64,000 bases of DNA from Bradyrhizobium commune (GCF_015624505.1 NZ_CP061379.1:6758001-6822000); one strand, 5' to 3'. Shown: positions 16,414 through 27,046, counted from the stretch's first letter. Notes: generated by a model not told the origin, from the sequence alone. Program-made: numbers and translations.

Positions 16414-17387
16414 GCGCGCCATTCGTTCTGGCCGTTCCCTCCAAGGGCCGCCTTCAGGAGAACGCCGAGGCCTTCTTCGCCCGTGCTGGCCTCAAGCTGT
16501 CGAAGGCCGGCGGCGCCCGCGACTACCGCGGCACCATCGCGGGCCTCGACAATGTCGAGGTCGCCTATCTGTCAGCGAGCGAGATCGCCGCGCAGCTCGC
16601 CCGCGGCTTCGCGCATCTCGGCGTCACCGGCGAGGACCTGGTGCGCGAGAACATCGCGGATGCCGACAAGCACGTCGCCCTGATCGACGGGCTCGGCTTC
16701 GGCTATGCCGACGTCGTCGTCGCGGTGCCGCAGGCCTGGATCGACGTCCGCACCATGGCCGATCTCGACGACGTCACCACCGGTTTCCGCGAGCAGCATC
16801 ACATGCGGATGCGGGTCGCGACCAAGTTCATCAACCTCACCCGCGCCTTCTTCCAGAGCCACGGTATCGTCGACTACCGCATCGTCGAGAGCGCCGGCGC
16901 GACCGAAGGTGCACCGGCGGCCGGCGCAGCCGAGATGATCGTCGACATCACCACGACCGGCGCCACGCTCGCAGCCAATGGGCTGCGGGTGCTCGACGAC
17001 GGCGTGATCCTGCGCAGCCAGGCCAATCTGGTCGCCGCGAAGGGGGCCAACTGGACGCCTGAGGCGCGCGAGACCGCGCGCGTCATCCTCGATCACATCG
17101 CGGCGCGGGCCCGGGCCAACAAGTACCGCGAGGTCCGCACCCGCTTCCGGCAGTGCGACGCGGCCTTGCTGGACCAGGCCCACAAAAGGTTCGGGGTCGA
17201 AACGCCGTTCGGCGGCCCGACCTCGTCGGGCATGCTGACGCTGCACTGCCCACCGGGGCAGCTCTATGGGCTCGCGAGCTTCCTGCGCGAACATGGCGCC
17301 GAGACCGTCTCGGTGGTCTCGCTCGACTACGTGTTCGATCGGGAGAACCCGCTCTTCGCCAGGCTCGAGGCGTTCCTGCGGCAGTGA
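16410..17387 (+). CDS. hisG: ATP phosphoribosyltransferase catalytic subunit HisG (325 aa form)
   Basis: This enzyme joins ATP and PRPP in the first step of histidine synthesis. The N-terminal region has [19 protein letters not shown], and [17 protein letters not shown] is the PRPP-binding loop. At 325 residues it is longer than the roughly 200-230-residue short form that normally needs HisZ, yet hisZ is directly upstream with overlapping codons. The extra C-terminal part (from about residue 225) is of unclear role. Identification is firm; regulatory type is not. Confidence 0.92.
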   Translation: MSAPFVLAVPSKGRLQENAEAFFARAGLKLSKAGGARDYRGTIAGLDNVEVAYLSASEIAAQLARGFAHLGVTGEDLVRENIADADKHVALIDGLGFGYADVVVAVPQAWIDVRTMADLDDVTTGFREQHHMRMRVATKFINLTRAFFQSHGIVDYRIVESAGATEGAPAAGAAEMIVDITTTGATLAANGLRVLDDGVILRSQANLVAAKGANWTPEARETARVILDHIAARARANKYREVRTRFRQCDAALLDQAHKRFGVETPFGGPTSSGMLTLHCPPGQLYGLASFLREHGAETVSVVSLDYVFDRENPLFARLEAFLRQ

Positions 17388-17484
17388 GCCTCAGGTCCGT
17401 TCAGCATGGCGACAGCAAGTCGCAGCTACCATATGCTGTGGGACACCTCGCAAGAAGATTTAAACGCCTCTGGAACCTTGATCG

Positions 17485-18540
17485 ATGACGCTGGGCTCTG
17501 ACGTTTCCGCCCTGACGACCACCGCGACGAGCGCCGCCGCGAAGGGGCTGTCGATTGTCGTCCCCGTCTACAACGAGGCGGCGGGCCTGGCCTCCCTGCA
17601 CCAGCGCATCTGCGATCTCGCGAAGACCTTGCGGCAGCGCTATCGGCTTGCTTGCGAGGTCGTCTATGTCGACGACGGCAGCGCGGACGCGACGTTGTCG
17701 ATCGCCCGTGGCCTGCCGGCCGATGCGATCGACGTCCAGGTGGTGTCGCTGTCGCGCAATTTCGGCAAGGAGGCGGCGCTGATGGCCGGCCTCGACCACG
17801 CCCGGCTCGGCGCCGTGATGTTCATGGACGGCGACGGCCAGCATCCGCCGGCGCTGGTCGAGCAGCTGGTGCGGCACTGGATCGACGACGGTTACGACGT
17901 CGTCTACACCGCCAAGGCGCATCGCGACAACGAGACCTTCCTGCGCCGGCTCGCCGTGCACGGCTTCTACGCGCTGATCAATTGGGGTGCGCGCCAGAAG
18001 ATTCCGGAAGACGCCGGCGATTTCCGCCTGCTCTCGCCGCGTGCGGTCGCAGCCCTTCGTCAACTCCCCGAGCGCAACCGCTTCTTCAAGGGGCTCGCCA
18101 GCTGGATCGGCTTCCGCCAGATTCGCGTCGACTACGAGCCCGCCCCGCGCGTCCATGGCGTGACGACCTTCAACGCCACGCGCCTGCTCGGCCTGTCGAT
18201 CGAAGGCCTGACCTCGTTCTCGGTGGCACCGTTGCGCTTTGCCAGCCTGCTCGGCGTGATCCTCGCCGGCGGCGCCTTCCTGTTCGGCCTCTCGATCCTG
18301 TGGGAGGTCTGGACCACCGGCAAGCAGGTGCCTGGCTATCCCTCGCTCGTGGTCGGCCTGATGACGATCGGCGGCGTGCAGCTGATCATGATCGGCATCG
18401 TCGGCGAATATATCGGCAAGATCCTCTCCGAGCTGAAGGCGCGCCCGATCTACTTCGTCGCCGAGCACAGCGAAAAGCATCTTGAGGCCGTCAAGGCCGA
18501 CAAGGAGGCCGACGCGTCGAGCCGGACGGCGGCCGAATGA
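17485..18540 (+). CDS. Family 2 glycosyltransferase with C-terminal membrane segments
   Basis: A 351-residue GT2 enzyme of the dolichol/undecaprenyl-phosphate sugar transferase type (ArnC/GtrB-like). SIVVPVYNEAAG (24-35) and VVYVDDGSADAT form the nucleotide-sugar site, FMDGDGQHPP is the DxD-type motif, and two C-terminal membrane segments lie near 245-310. It probably loads a sugar onto a lipid carrier. It overlaps the next gene, a ChbG/HpnK-type deacetylase, by ATGA, suggesting one modifies the product of the other. Confidence 0.88.
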   Translation: MTLGSDVSALTTTATSAAAKGLSIVVPVYNEAAGLASLHQRICDLAKTLRQRYRLACEVVYVDDGSADATLSIARGLPADAIDVQVVSLSRNFGKEAALMAGLDHARLGAVMFMDGDGQHPPALVEQLVRHWIDDGYDVVYTAKAHRDNETFLRRLAVHGFYALINWGARQKIPEDAGDFRLLSPRAVAALRQLPERNRFFKGLASWIGFRQIRVDYEPAPRVHGVTTFNATRLLGLSIEGLTSFSVAPLRFASLLGVILAGGAFLFGLSILWEVWTTGKQVPGYPSLVVGLMTIGGVQLIMIGIVGEYIGKILSELKARPIYFVAEHSEKHLEAVKADKEADASSRTAAE

Positions 18541-19382
18541 GCGCGGCCGCGAGCCCGCGGCGAATCTGGCTCTGCGCCGACGATTACGGCATCAGCCCGG
18601 GCGTCAACCGCGCCATCCGCGACCTGATCGAGCACGGCCGCCTCAACGCGACATCGGTGATGATGGTGGGCCCCGCGATCGAGCGCGGCGAGGTCGACGC
18701 GCTCGCGACATCGGCGAAGGCGAGCCCACGCTGCGCGATCGGACTGCATGTGACGCTGTCGGCGCCGTTCCGGCCGCTGACCATGCATTTCCGTCCGCTC
18801 GACGGCGACATGTTTTTGCCGTTTCCGAAACTGCTGCGCGCCGGATTGGCGCGGCGGCTCGACCGCGAGTTCTTTCGCAACGAGGTCAGGGCGCAGCTCG
18901 CCGCCTTCGCGGAAGCCTTCGGCCGCGCACCGGACTTCGTCGACGGCCATCAGCATGTGCAGCTGTTTCCGCAGGTGCGCGACGGCTTTGTCGATGCGGT
19001 CACTGAGGTCGCGCCAAACGCCTGGGTGCGACAGGGCGGGCGGGACTTGCCGTTGGCGCAGCGGCTGGCCTCACCCAAAGCCATGGTGCTCGACATGCTG
19101 AGCGCACAATTCCGCCGCTGCGCCGGCAGCGCCGGCCTCAGCTTCAATCCAGCTTTCGCCGGCGCCTATGACTTCACCCGCGCGGCCGATTTCGGCGCGC
19201 TGATGCGGCAATTTTTGGCGGGCCTGCCGGACGGCGGCCTCGTGATGTGCCACCCCGGTTTTGTCGACGATATCCTCAGAGGTCTCGATCCGATGACTGA
19301 CGTCCGCGAACGCGAGCATGCCTATCTCAAAGGCGATGCGTTCCCGCAGCTGCTGGCCGCCAGCAACGTGACATTGGGATGA
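18537..19382 (+). CDS. ChbG/HpnK family carbohydrate deacetylase
   Basis: A 281-residue protein of the YdjC/ChbG/HpnK superfamily, which removes acetyl groups from N-acetylated sugars or sugar-linked lipids. LCADDYGISPGVNRAI (11-26) carries the metal-binding Asp pair, GLHVTLS and DGHQHVQLFP carry the metal-binding His residues, and MCHPGFVDD is the late motif. It is coupled to the preceding glycosyltransferase. By analogy with hopanoid HpnK it could act on a glycolipid; no hpn genes are nearby, so this is only a possibility. Confidence 0.88.
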   Translation: MSAAASPRRIWLCADDYGISPGVNRAIRDLIEHGRLNATSVMMVGPAIERGEVDALATSAKASPRCAIGLHVTLSAPFRPLTMHFRPLDGDMFLPFPKLLRAGLARRLDREFFRNEVRAQLAAFAEAFGRAPDFVDGHQHVQLFPQVRDGFVDAVTEVAPNAWVRQGGRDLPLAQRLASPKAMVLDMLSAQFRRCAGSAGLSFNPAFAGAYDFTRAADFGALMRQFLAGLPDGGLVMCHPGFVDDILRGLDPMTDVREREHAYLKGDAFPQLLAASNVTLG

Positions 19383-19506
19383 ACCCGGCAAAGGCAAGCG
19401 GCGGGGCAGCTTGTCGCATACCGAAATTTAATCCAGCCGCCACTTTTGGGGCCACAATGGAACCCTACATCTCGGTCGCGCTTGATTGGCGCGAGGGAGA
19501 TTGACC

Positions 19507-20319
19507 ATGACGCCGCAGGAACGCCAGCTCGTTGACGAGCTTTTCGACCGGCTTTCGAAACTCGAGAATGCACCGCGCGATCCCGACGCGATCACCGCGA
19601 TCTCGGACGGCTTGCGCAAGGCGCCCGGCGCGATCTATGCGCTGGTGCAGACCACGCTGTTGCAGGACGAAGCGCTCAAGCGCGCCCATAATCGCATCCA
19701 GGAGCTGGAAGCGGCCCATGCGCCCGCGCAGGCCCAGTCCGGCGGCTTCCTCGATACCATGCGCGACACCCTGTTCGGCTCGAGCCCCTCGCGCGGCTCG
19801 GTTCCCAATGTACCGCCGCGTGATCAGCGGCCGGTGTGGAACAGCGGCCAGACGATGCAGCAGGCGCAGCCCGGTTACGGCCAGCCGCCTTATGGACAGG
19901 CTTATGGTCAGGGCCAAGGGCAAGGTTACGGCGCGCCGCCGGTCGGCGGTGGCGGCGGCTCGTTCCTCGGCACGGCAGCTGCGGCCGCGGCCGGCGTGGT
20001 CGGCGGCTCGCTGCTGCTCTCCAGTATCCGCGGCATGATGGGCGGCGGATCGCATCAGGCATTTGGTGACACCACCATCATCGAGGAGCGCGGAGGCGGT
20101 AGTCCTTGGGGCGGTAGCGACCAGTCCGGCGGCTCGCTCGCGCGCGACGCCGGCCTCAACGATATCGGATCGAACCGGGATTCGCGTCAGGGCTTGTTCG
20201 ATCAGACGTCGAACGACCGCGACGACAACGATCAGGACCACGATAACAACGACAATATGGACACGGCCGACGACAGCGACTTCGGCGGCGGAGACGATGG
20301 CGGCAGCGATTACGCGTGA
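19507..20319 (+). CDS. DUF2076 family protein
   Basis: A 270-residue protein starting MTPQERQLVDELFDRL with a GGGAG Shine-Dalgarno about 8 nt upstream. Residues 1-80 are a charged helical domain (LQDEALKRAHNRIQELE), then a Gln/Gly/Pro-rich linker (GQPPYGQAYGQ), a Gly/Ala-rich hydrophobic segment around 155-185, and a very acidic Asp/Asn-rich tail. This layout matches DUF2076, whose function is not known. A terminator follows directly. Confidence 0.85.
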   Translation: MTPQERQLVDELFDRLSKLENAPRDPDAITAISDGLRKAPGAIYALVQTTLLQDEALKRAHNRIQELEAAHAPAQAQSGGFLDTMRDTLFGSSPSRGSVPNVPPRDQRPVWNSGQTMQQAQPGYGQPPYGQAYGQGQGQGYGAPPVGGGGGSFLGTAAAAAAGVVGGSLLLSSIRGMMGGGSHQAFGDTTIIEERGGGSPWGGSDQSGGSLARDAGLNDIGSNRDSRQGLFDQTSNDRDDNDQDHDNNDNMDTADDSDFGGGDDGGSDYA

Positions 20320-20343
20320 GGCTGCTCGATAGTCCCAAAACAG

Positions 20344-20376
20344 AAACGGCCGCCGATGAGGCGACCGTTTTCATTT
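20344..20376 (+). terminator. Rho-independent terminator after the DUF2076 gene
   Basis: AAACGG(C)CGCC (20344-20354) pairs with GGCG(A)CCGTTT (20360-20370) around GATGA, with one internal mismatch, followed by TCATTT. It lies between two convergent genes and may serve both. Confidence 0.7.
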
Positions 20377-20390
20377 CAAACATCAGATGA

Positions 20391-21206
20391 TCACATCACC
20401 ACGACCCTGGTGCCGACATTGACGCGGCCATAGAGGTCGATGACGTCCTCGTTGCGCATGCGGATGCAGCCGGAGGAGACGTTGGTGCCGATGGTCCAGG
20501 GCTCGTTGGAGCCGTGGATGCGGTAGAGCGTCGAGCCCAGATACATCGCGCGTGCGCCGAGCGGATTTTCCGGACCGCCTTCCATGTGCCTGGGAAGGTC
20601 GGGACGGCGGGCGATCATTTCCGCCGGCGGCGTCCAGTCCGGCCATTCGCGTTTCGCCGTGATCGACTTCACGCCGGTCCAGGTGAAGCCCTCGCGTCCG
20701 ACGCCGATGCCGTAGCGCATCGCGCGGCCGTTGCCCTCGACGAGATAGAGGAACTTGTTCGAGGAATCGACCACGATCGTGCCGGCAGTTTCCTTGCCGC
20801 TATAGTCAACGAGTTGCTTCTCGAACTTCGGATCGAACGCACGCTGGCGCGGATCGACCGCCTCCTGCTGGAGGCCCGCGCCTTGCTGATATCCACCCTG
20901 CATCTGCGGGTCGCCCATCGGCGGTAGGCGGCGCGGATCGTAATAGGCCGGCTGCTGCTGATACATCGGCTGCTGCGGCGCATAGGCCGGGCCGCGGCCG
21001 GGGCCGTCGCCGAACAGGAATTCGATGAAGCCGCCGCCCATGTTGGCATTGGAGGCGACGCGCACCGGCGCCGGCGGCACCCGCGGCTGATAGAGCACCG
21101 CGGGCGGATCGTTCGGCACCGTGTTGTCGAAGGCGCTGGCGCTGTTGGCGCCGGCCATGAAGGTGCAAGCGCTGCCGAGCAGCGCGACAGACATTTTCTT
21201 GAACAT
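20391..21206 (-). CDS. L,D-transpeptidase (YkuD/ErfK family)
   Basis: A 271-residue periplasmic enzyme that forms 3-3 peptidoglycan crosslinks or attaches proteins to the wall. It has a signal peptide (MFKKMSVALLG to SASA), a Pro/Gln/Tyr-rich linker (60-120), and a C-terminal catalytic domain with RIHGSNEPWTIGTNVSSGCIRM, where His and Cys of the catalytic pair are present. The start was set at 21206 because the signal peptide begins there. A 79-bp dyad lies 63 bp upstream. Confidence 0.9.
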   Translation of the reverse strand: MFKKMSVALLGSACTFMAGANSASAFDNTVPNDPPAVLYQPRVPPAPVRVASNANMGGGFIEFLFGDGPGRGPAYAPQQPMYQQQPAYYDPRRLPPMGDPQMQGGYQQGAGLQQEAVDPRQRAFDPKFEKQLVDYSGKETAGTIVVDSSNKFLYLVEGNGRAMRYGIGVGREGFTWTGVKSITAKREWPDWTPPAEMIARRPDLPRHMEGGPENPLGARAMYLGSTLYRIHGSNEPWTIGTNVSSGCIRMRNEDVIDLYGRVNVGTRVVVM

Positions 21207-21519
21207 CGACGTACTCTGTACTGTTTCGTCTAGTTGCATTCGCCGCCGAACGCGTTGGCTGATCCGCACTCGCGACGTGGTCAATAAAGAGCAAAAGCCG
21301 TTTCGTTTGGTAAACGGAAACGGCGTTTTGATTCACCACGTCGCGAGCGGAGGGCCAATTTGGCGATCAGCGTTTATTTTCGATGAACGCGAGAAGCGCA
21401 TGGTTAACCGCCGGTTTTCGCACCGTCGCGCGCGGCCGCACAACAGTTCCTGCTGTGAACTTCGTGTTAAATCGCTTCTGCCTACAAAGACGCGTGAGTG
21501 AGGTGGGGGGAGTATCCTG
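21207..21519. other. Intergenic region between divergent L,D-transpeptidase and CheZ-like genes
   Basis: This 313-bp non-coding stretch is AT-richer than its neighbours. It contains the dyad at 21269-21347 and a GGGGGGAG Shine-Dalgarno just before the ATG at 21520. Promoters for both genes must lie here, but I see no confident -35/-10 pair. Confidence 0.6.
21269..21347. repeat. 79-bp dyad with perfect 13-bp outer arms
   Basis: CTCGCGACGTGGT (21269-21281) and ACCACGTCGCGAG (21335-21347) are exact reverse complements. Inside, AAAAGCCGTTTCGTTT (21293-21308) and the following AAACGGAAACGGCGTTTT pair with small bulges. The transcript of the L,D-transpeptidase could fold this as a leader hairpin. 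Confidence 0.75.
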
Positions 21520-22299
21520 ATGGCTGTTCACCGCAAACGTTTTCGTGTCGAAGATATCGTCGGTGGCGAGATGCCGATTCTTGATGTAACCGAAGAGGCA
21601 ACCCCGATGCATAGCGAGATCATGGCGGAGCTGCGCGCGATCCGCGCACAGATGGCAAAGGGCGCGGTCCCGATGTCCGGCAGCGCGGCCATGGCGGCGA
21701 TCGACGCGTCCACGGCCCACGAGCTTTCCGAAGCACGCACCATGCTCGATACCTATCGGGCGCAGATCGAGCAGTGCGAGAAGCTGAAGGTCGAGCTCGA
21801 CCTCATCCACGACGCCATCGACCGCACCAAGCGCGAGATCGCGACCCTGCACGGCAAGAGCTTCGACGGCGGCGAGATGGCCAAGGTCAATGGCGAACTC
21901 GGCGCGGTGGTCGGCGGCACCGAGCAGGCGACCCAGCAGATCCTCGAAGCGGCTGAATCGATCGATCAGGCGGCCAGCGCGATGTCCAAGGTCGACTCGG
22001 TCGACCAGCAGAAGCGGCTCGCCGACGACATCCAGGAACGCGTCATCTCGATCTTCGAGGCCTGCAACTTCCAGGACCTGACCGGCCAGCGCATCAGCAA
22101 GGTCATGACCACGATGAAGTTCATCGAGCAGCACATCAATGCGATGATGGACATCTGGGGCGGCGTCGACGCGATCAAGGCCCACGTGCCGGCGCCGGTC
22201 GACCAGCGCAGCGACGACGAGAAGCTCCTCAACGGCCCGAAGCTCGCCGGCGACGTCGGGCATGCCTCGCAGGACGACATCGACGCGCTGTTCGACTGA
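21520..22299 (+). CDS. CheZ-like protein phosphatase
   Basis: A 259-residue, almost wholly helical protein. EACNFQDLTGQRISKV, about residues 183-198, matches the CheZ active-site helix with its Asp and Gln, used to dephosphorylate CheY. The C-terminal DDIDALFD resembles the CheY-binding tail. No chemotaxis genes are in the window and alphaproteobacteria often lack classical CheZ, so it may act on a different response regulator. It is followed by a strong terminator. Confidence 0.8.
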   Translation: MAVHRKRFRVEDIVGGEMPILDVTEEATPMHSEIMAELRAIRAQMAKGAVPMSGSAAMAAIDASTAHELSEARTMLDTYRAQIEQCEKLKVELDLIHDAIDRTKREIATLHGKSFDGGEMAKVNGELGAVVGGTEQATQQILEAAESIDQAASAMSKVDSVDQQKRLADDIQERVISIFEACNFQDLTGQRISKVMTTMKFIEQHINAMMDIWGGVDAIKAHVPAPVDQRSDDEKLLNGPKLAGDVGHASQDDIDALFD

Positions 22300-22323
22300 G
22301 CGGACGCGACAAAGGGAAAACAA

Positions 22324-22350
22324 AACGCCGGCGCGAGCCGGCGTTTTTTT
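22324..22350 (+). terminator. Rho-independent terminator after the CheZ-like gene
   Basis: AACGCCGGC (22324-22332) pairs perfectly with GCCGGCGTT (22337-22345) around GCGA, followed by a run of T to 22350. Confidence 0.9.
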
Positions 22351-22399
22351 ATTGCTCTCGTCACGCTCGCAATGACGCGTGGTTAGGACCGTATCCCGA

Positions 22400-22924
22400 T
22401 CACGCCCTCGGCGCGCAGCGGACGTAGACCATGTTGCCGTAGCGGGTGGCGGCGTCCTTGTCGACGAAGCGGGTGATCATGACGCGGCCGTCGAAGGAGA
22501 CGATCTCGCGGTCCTGCTCGCCAGGGGTCGGGCCGGACGGGCCGATATAGTTCTTGCCGCTCGGCGAGCCCTTCAGCCGCAGCTCCTGCGGCGTGGCCTG
22601 GTCGGCGAGATGCATGACCACGCCGCCGGACGTGCCGGCGCCGATCACGTAAGGGTTCTTGCACTGCGCCCGGGCCGCAGCCTCGGTGCGGGCGCGGTCG
22701 GCAGGGTTCTGGAATGAGGCGAGGCCCCAGCGGCCGACGATCTCGTCGGCGCGGATCGATGCCGGCATTTCCGGCGCGGTGCCGGGCTCGGCCTCGGGCG
22801 CAGGCTGGGACGAGGAGAAGGACGGCAGGCTCAGGCCGCCGCCGCCGCAGGCGCCCAGCAGCAGCGCCAGGCATGAGGCGGCCGCCAGATTGGCAACCGT
22901 GCGCGCGTGAGCTGAACTGATCAT
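22400..22924 (-). CDS. Putative lipoprotein, unknown function
   Basis: A 174-residue protein with a lipoprotein signal: the lipobox LGAC places the acylated cysteine at about residue 26, followed by a Gly/Ser/Pro-rich linker. The mature part contains IVGRWGLASFQN, two further cysteines (AQCKNP, VRCAPR) and a beta-rich pattern. VGRWGLA recalls the AprI/Inh protease-inhibitor or Omp19 fold, but the match is weak. The start MISSAHAR is set by the signal peptide. Probably outer-membrane. Confidence 0.7.
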   Translation of the reverse strand: MISSAHARTVANLAAASCLALLLGACGGGGLSLPSFSSSQPAPEAEPGTAPEMPASIRADEIVGRWGLASFQNPADRARTEAAARAQCKNPYVIGAGTSGGVVMHLADQATPQELRLKGSPSGKNYIGPSGPTPGEQDREIVSFDGRVMITRFVDKDAATRYGNMVYVRCAPRA

Positions 22925-23080
22925 GGCATTCCCCCGAACGAGACCATGGCCGCACCCCTCCTGCAGCCAAGCGCAAAACCGCTGCCGTAGCAATGACGTC
23001 GTAATATACGCCCGCGCCGGAATCGAGTTTCCGTAGACACCATCCTATATCCGCCTCACCAATCGCTTAACCACCTTTGC

Positions 23081-23107
23081 TTGACAGGATCGCAGCCAAG
23101 CCATATT
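23081..23107 (+). promoter_or_regulatory. Probable groESL promoter
   Basis: TTGACA at 23081-23086 and CATATT at 23102-23107, with a 15-nt spacer (16 if ATATTC is used), sit just before the CIRCE operator. The preceding C makes CTTGAC, also compatible with a heat-shock sigma site. The call depends on position relative to CIRCE. Confidence 0.6.
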
Positions 23108-23120
23108 CCCGGGCGCACTA

Positions 23121-23147
23121 TTAGCACTCGGAAAGACCGATTGCTAA
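23121..23147. promoter_or_regulatory. CIRCE operator (HrcA site)
   Basis: TTAGCACTC (23121-23129), nine spacer bases, then GATTGCTAA (23139-23147). The CIRCE consensus is TTAGCACTC-N9-GAGTGCTAA, so one base (G to T in the third position of the right arm) departs from it. It lies 97 nt upstream of groES and indicates HrcA repression. Confidence 0.9.
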
Positions 23148-23243
23148 GCGCACTGTTCGATCCTCGGGACGAGGGTCGACGGGAGCGCCGCCCTCACCCA
23201 CTTCCGCTGCTTTCGGAAAAGCGAGCCTCCAAAGGGAAACTTC

Positions 23244-23540
23244 ATGGCTAAGTCCAAATTTCGTCCGCTGCATGACCGTGTCGTGGTCAAACGTATCGAC
23301 GCCGAGGAAAAGACCAAGGGCGGCATCATCATCCCCGACACCGCCAAGGAAAAGCCGTCCCAGGGCGAAGTCGTCGCCGTCGGCCCCGGCGGTCGCGACG
23401 AAGCGGGCAAGCTGATCCCGATCGACCTCAAGGTCGGCGACCGCGTGCTGTTCGGCAAATGGTCGGGCACCGAGGTCAAGATCGACAACGAGGAGCTCCT
23501 GATCATGAAGGAGTCGGACATCATGGGCGTGATGGCCTAA
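23244..23540 (+). CDS. groES: Co-chaperonin GroES
   Basis: A 98-residue heptameric lid of the GroEL chaperonin. [18 protein letters not shown] is at residues 5-22, the mobile loop is [15 protein letters not shown], and [12 protein letters not shown] ends the protein. An AAGGGA lies about 8 nt upstream of the ATG. It is the first gene of the groESL operon, controlled by the CIRCE element. Rhizobia often carry several groESL copies; this one is of the HrcA-regulated kind. Confidence 0.97.
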   Translation: MAKSKFRPLHDRVVVKRIDAEEKTKGGIIIPDTAKEKPSQGEVVAVGPGGRDEAGKLIPIDLKVGDRVLFGKWSGTEVKIDNEELLIMKESDIMGVMA

Positions 23541-23554
23541 GGCCGATCGCCTGA

Positions 23555-25291
<1,737 letters not shown>

Positions 25292-25316
25292 GCCCTCCGT
25301 TCCATTGCAATGATGC

Positions 25317-25345
25317 GAAGGCCGCCTCCGGGCGGCCTTCTTTTT
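25317..25345 (+). terminator. Rho-independent terminator of groESL
   Basis: GAAGGCCGCC (25317-25326) pairs with GGCGGCCTTC (25331-25340) around TCCG, then five T. Confidence 0.93.
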
Positions 25346-25427
25346 GTCGACCATGGGCTGCGCTTCAACCGGCGGCCAAAACCCACTACGGTGGCGCGCC
25401 GATTCTGTTTCCGCGAGGATTTCGCCG

Positions 25428-26639
25428 ATGCGCGCGCTTCTGATTTGCTCCACCGCCGTTTTGGCGATCCTGCTTGCCGTTTCGCCCGAACGCGCGTCCG
25501 CCCAGATGAAGCTGTCGCCGAAGGCCGCGGCGCCGGGCGGCACGGAGACGCGCTATTTCACCTCGATCGACGGGCTGATGGACGGCAATGCCGACGTCAT
25601 CCTGAAGGAGACCAGGTCCGGCAAGACGGTGACGGCAGCGGTGCTCGACGTCTGTTACCCTGTCGCGAAGAATTCCGACCGCAAGGACCGCTTCGTCGTC
25701 AATCTCCAGGTCGCGGGCCAGACGCTGACCGGCACCACCTCGAGCCTTGGCGAGAAGGCCCCGGTCACCGTCAAGCTGATGCGCAGAGCCACCGGAGACA
25801 CCTTCGAATTCCGCGGTCAGATCGGCATCGGCGGGGTCGTGACCGAGGTCGCCTCACCCGACAATGCCGATTTGAGCGAAAAGGAATTTCAGGACAACCA
25901 GACCACCGACGACGGCATCACGCCGCAGCCGAAGGATTTTACCGAGGTCTCGCCGGAGGCAATCGCGGTCAAGGTCAAGCTCGATGCTGCGACCGACTTC
26001 CTGAAGAGCCTCAGGGGCCAGGACGTCGAGGTGACGCTGGCGAGCCTCAGCGTCGGCTGCGACGCGCTGCGCGCCGGCGAGCAGACCGTCAACATGTCGG
26101 TCGATCCGGAGCGCGCAGCCGCGCTGCTGGCGAAATTCAAGGCGATGTCCGGCGTCACCGCAGTGGGCTGGACCGCAGGGTTGATGGAGATGGACCGCAC
26201 CATCCGCATCGCCGCCGCCGACTGGCGCGACGGCGACAAGGTCAACCGCGACAAGCTTGCAGCCGCGGTTGCGGGCGTGCTGAGCAAGACGCTCGCGGCG
26301 AAACCGGTCTCGCAGAGCTTCAGCCCTACCACCGGCAAGCTCAAGCTGGTGTTCAAGCGGCCGAACCAGGATTTCCCGGCACTCGAGCTGACCGATACGA
26401 TCGAGGTCTCAGGCCTCGTCTCCGCCGACAAGCCGGGCACCACCGACAGATTGATGGTCTGGATCGGCAACCCCTCGACCACCACGGCTGACGAAAGCAC
26501 CGGCGCCAAGCTCAACGTCTCGGACGAAGCCGCGGCCGACGACGAAGGCGACCAGCCCGACGACAATGGCTCGATCGAGGCGCTCGCCAAGGAGCTGAAG
26601 GGCCAGCGCTGGGACGCCGACAAGTCGGTGTGGAAGTGA
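25428..26639 (+). CDS. Secreted protein of unknown function (403 aa)
   Basis: It has a signal peptide (MRALLICSTAVLAILLA, cleavage near ERASAQ) and a long mature region with mixed alpha/beta pattern. Two parts look related: residues about 35-140 (RSGKTVTAAVLDVCYPV, a single Cys) and about 170-360, ending in a low-complexity acidic segment (DEAAADDEGDQPDDNGS). I do not recognise a family. The start was set by the signal peptide. It follows the groESL terminator and is convergent with the META-like gene. Confidence 0.75.
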   Translation: MRALLICSTAVLAILLAVSPERASAQMKLSPKAAAPGGTETRYFTSIDGLMDGNADVILKETRSGKTVTAAVLDVCYPVAKNSDRKDRFVVNLQVAGQTLTGTTSSLGEKAPVTVKLMRRATGDTFEFRGQIGIGGVVTEVASPDNADLSEKEFQDNQTTDDGITPQPKDFTEVSPEAIAVKVKLDAATDFLKSLRGQDVEVTLASLSVGCDALRAGEQTVNMSVDPERAAALLAKFKAMSGVTAVGWTAGLMEMDRTIRIAAADWRDGDKVNRDKLAAAVAGVLSKTLAAKPVSQSFSPTTGKLKLVFKRPNQDFPALELTDTIEVSGLVSADKPGTTDRLMVWIGNPSTTTADESTGAKLNVSDEAAADDEGDQPDDNGSIEALAKELKGQRWDADKSVWK

Positions 26640-26647
26640 CGTAAGCC

Positions 26648-27046
26648 TCAATTCCCGTTCGCGCGAAACCGCAACGGCTTCGGGCCGATCAGCGTGAGCA
26701 CGTCGCCCTGGCGCTTCCAGGTCTCGACACTGCTGAGCGCAGCGACAAGATCGTCGTCGGCCAGAGCCCTTGCGGGCGGACAGGAACGATCCTGAATTGG
26801 GCCGGGGACGAAGATCACGGTGTTGCCGGCTACCGAAAACTGGCCCTTGCCGCCCTTGCACCAGAGCTCCAGCACGACCTCGCCATTGTCGCCGATCTCG
26901 ATGTTCGGAATCCGTTTCGAGCCGGGCTGCGGCACGGCTTCCAGCGTCATCTCGGTGCCGAATGGAAAACCATCCTCGGAACGCGCTGCAACCGTCATCG
27001 ACAGCAGCGCGACCGCTGCACAGACCAACCGCTTGAACGAAACCAT
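26648..27046 (-). CDS. Secreted META/HslJ-like protein
   Basis: A 132-residue exported protein with a signal peptide (MVSFKRLVCAAVALLSM). The mature part contains LELWCKGGKGQFSVAGN, then DRSCPP and GDVLTLIGPKPLRF, a pattern like the META domain of HslJ: a small beta fold with a paired cysteine and a final strand. The family is linked to stress or motility in other bacteria, but the function here is unknown. The match is by pattern, not a firm homology. Confidence 0.65.
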   Translation of the reverse strand: MVSFKRLVCAAVALLSMTVAARSEDGFPFGTEMTLEAVPQPGSKRIPNIEIGDNGEVVLELWCKGGKGQFSVAGNTVIFVPGPIQDRSCPPARALADDDLVAALSSVETWKRQGDVLTLIGPKPLRFRANGN

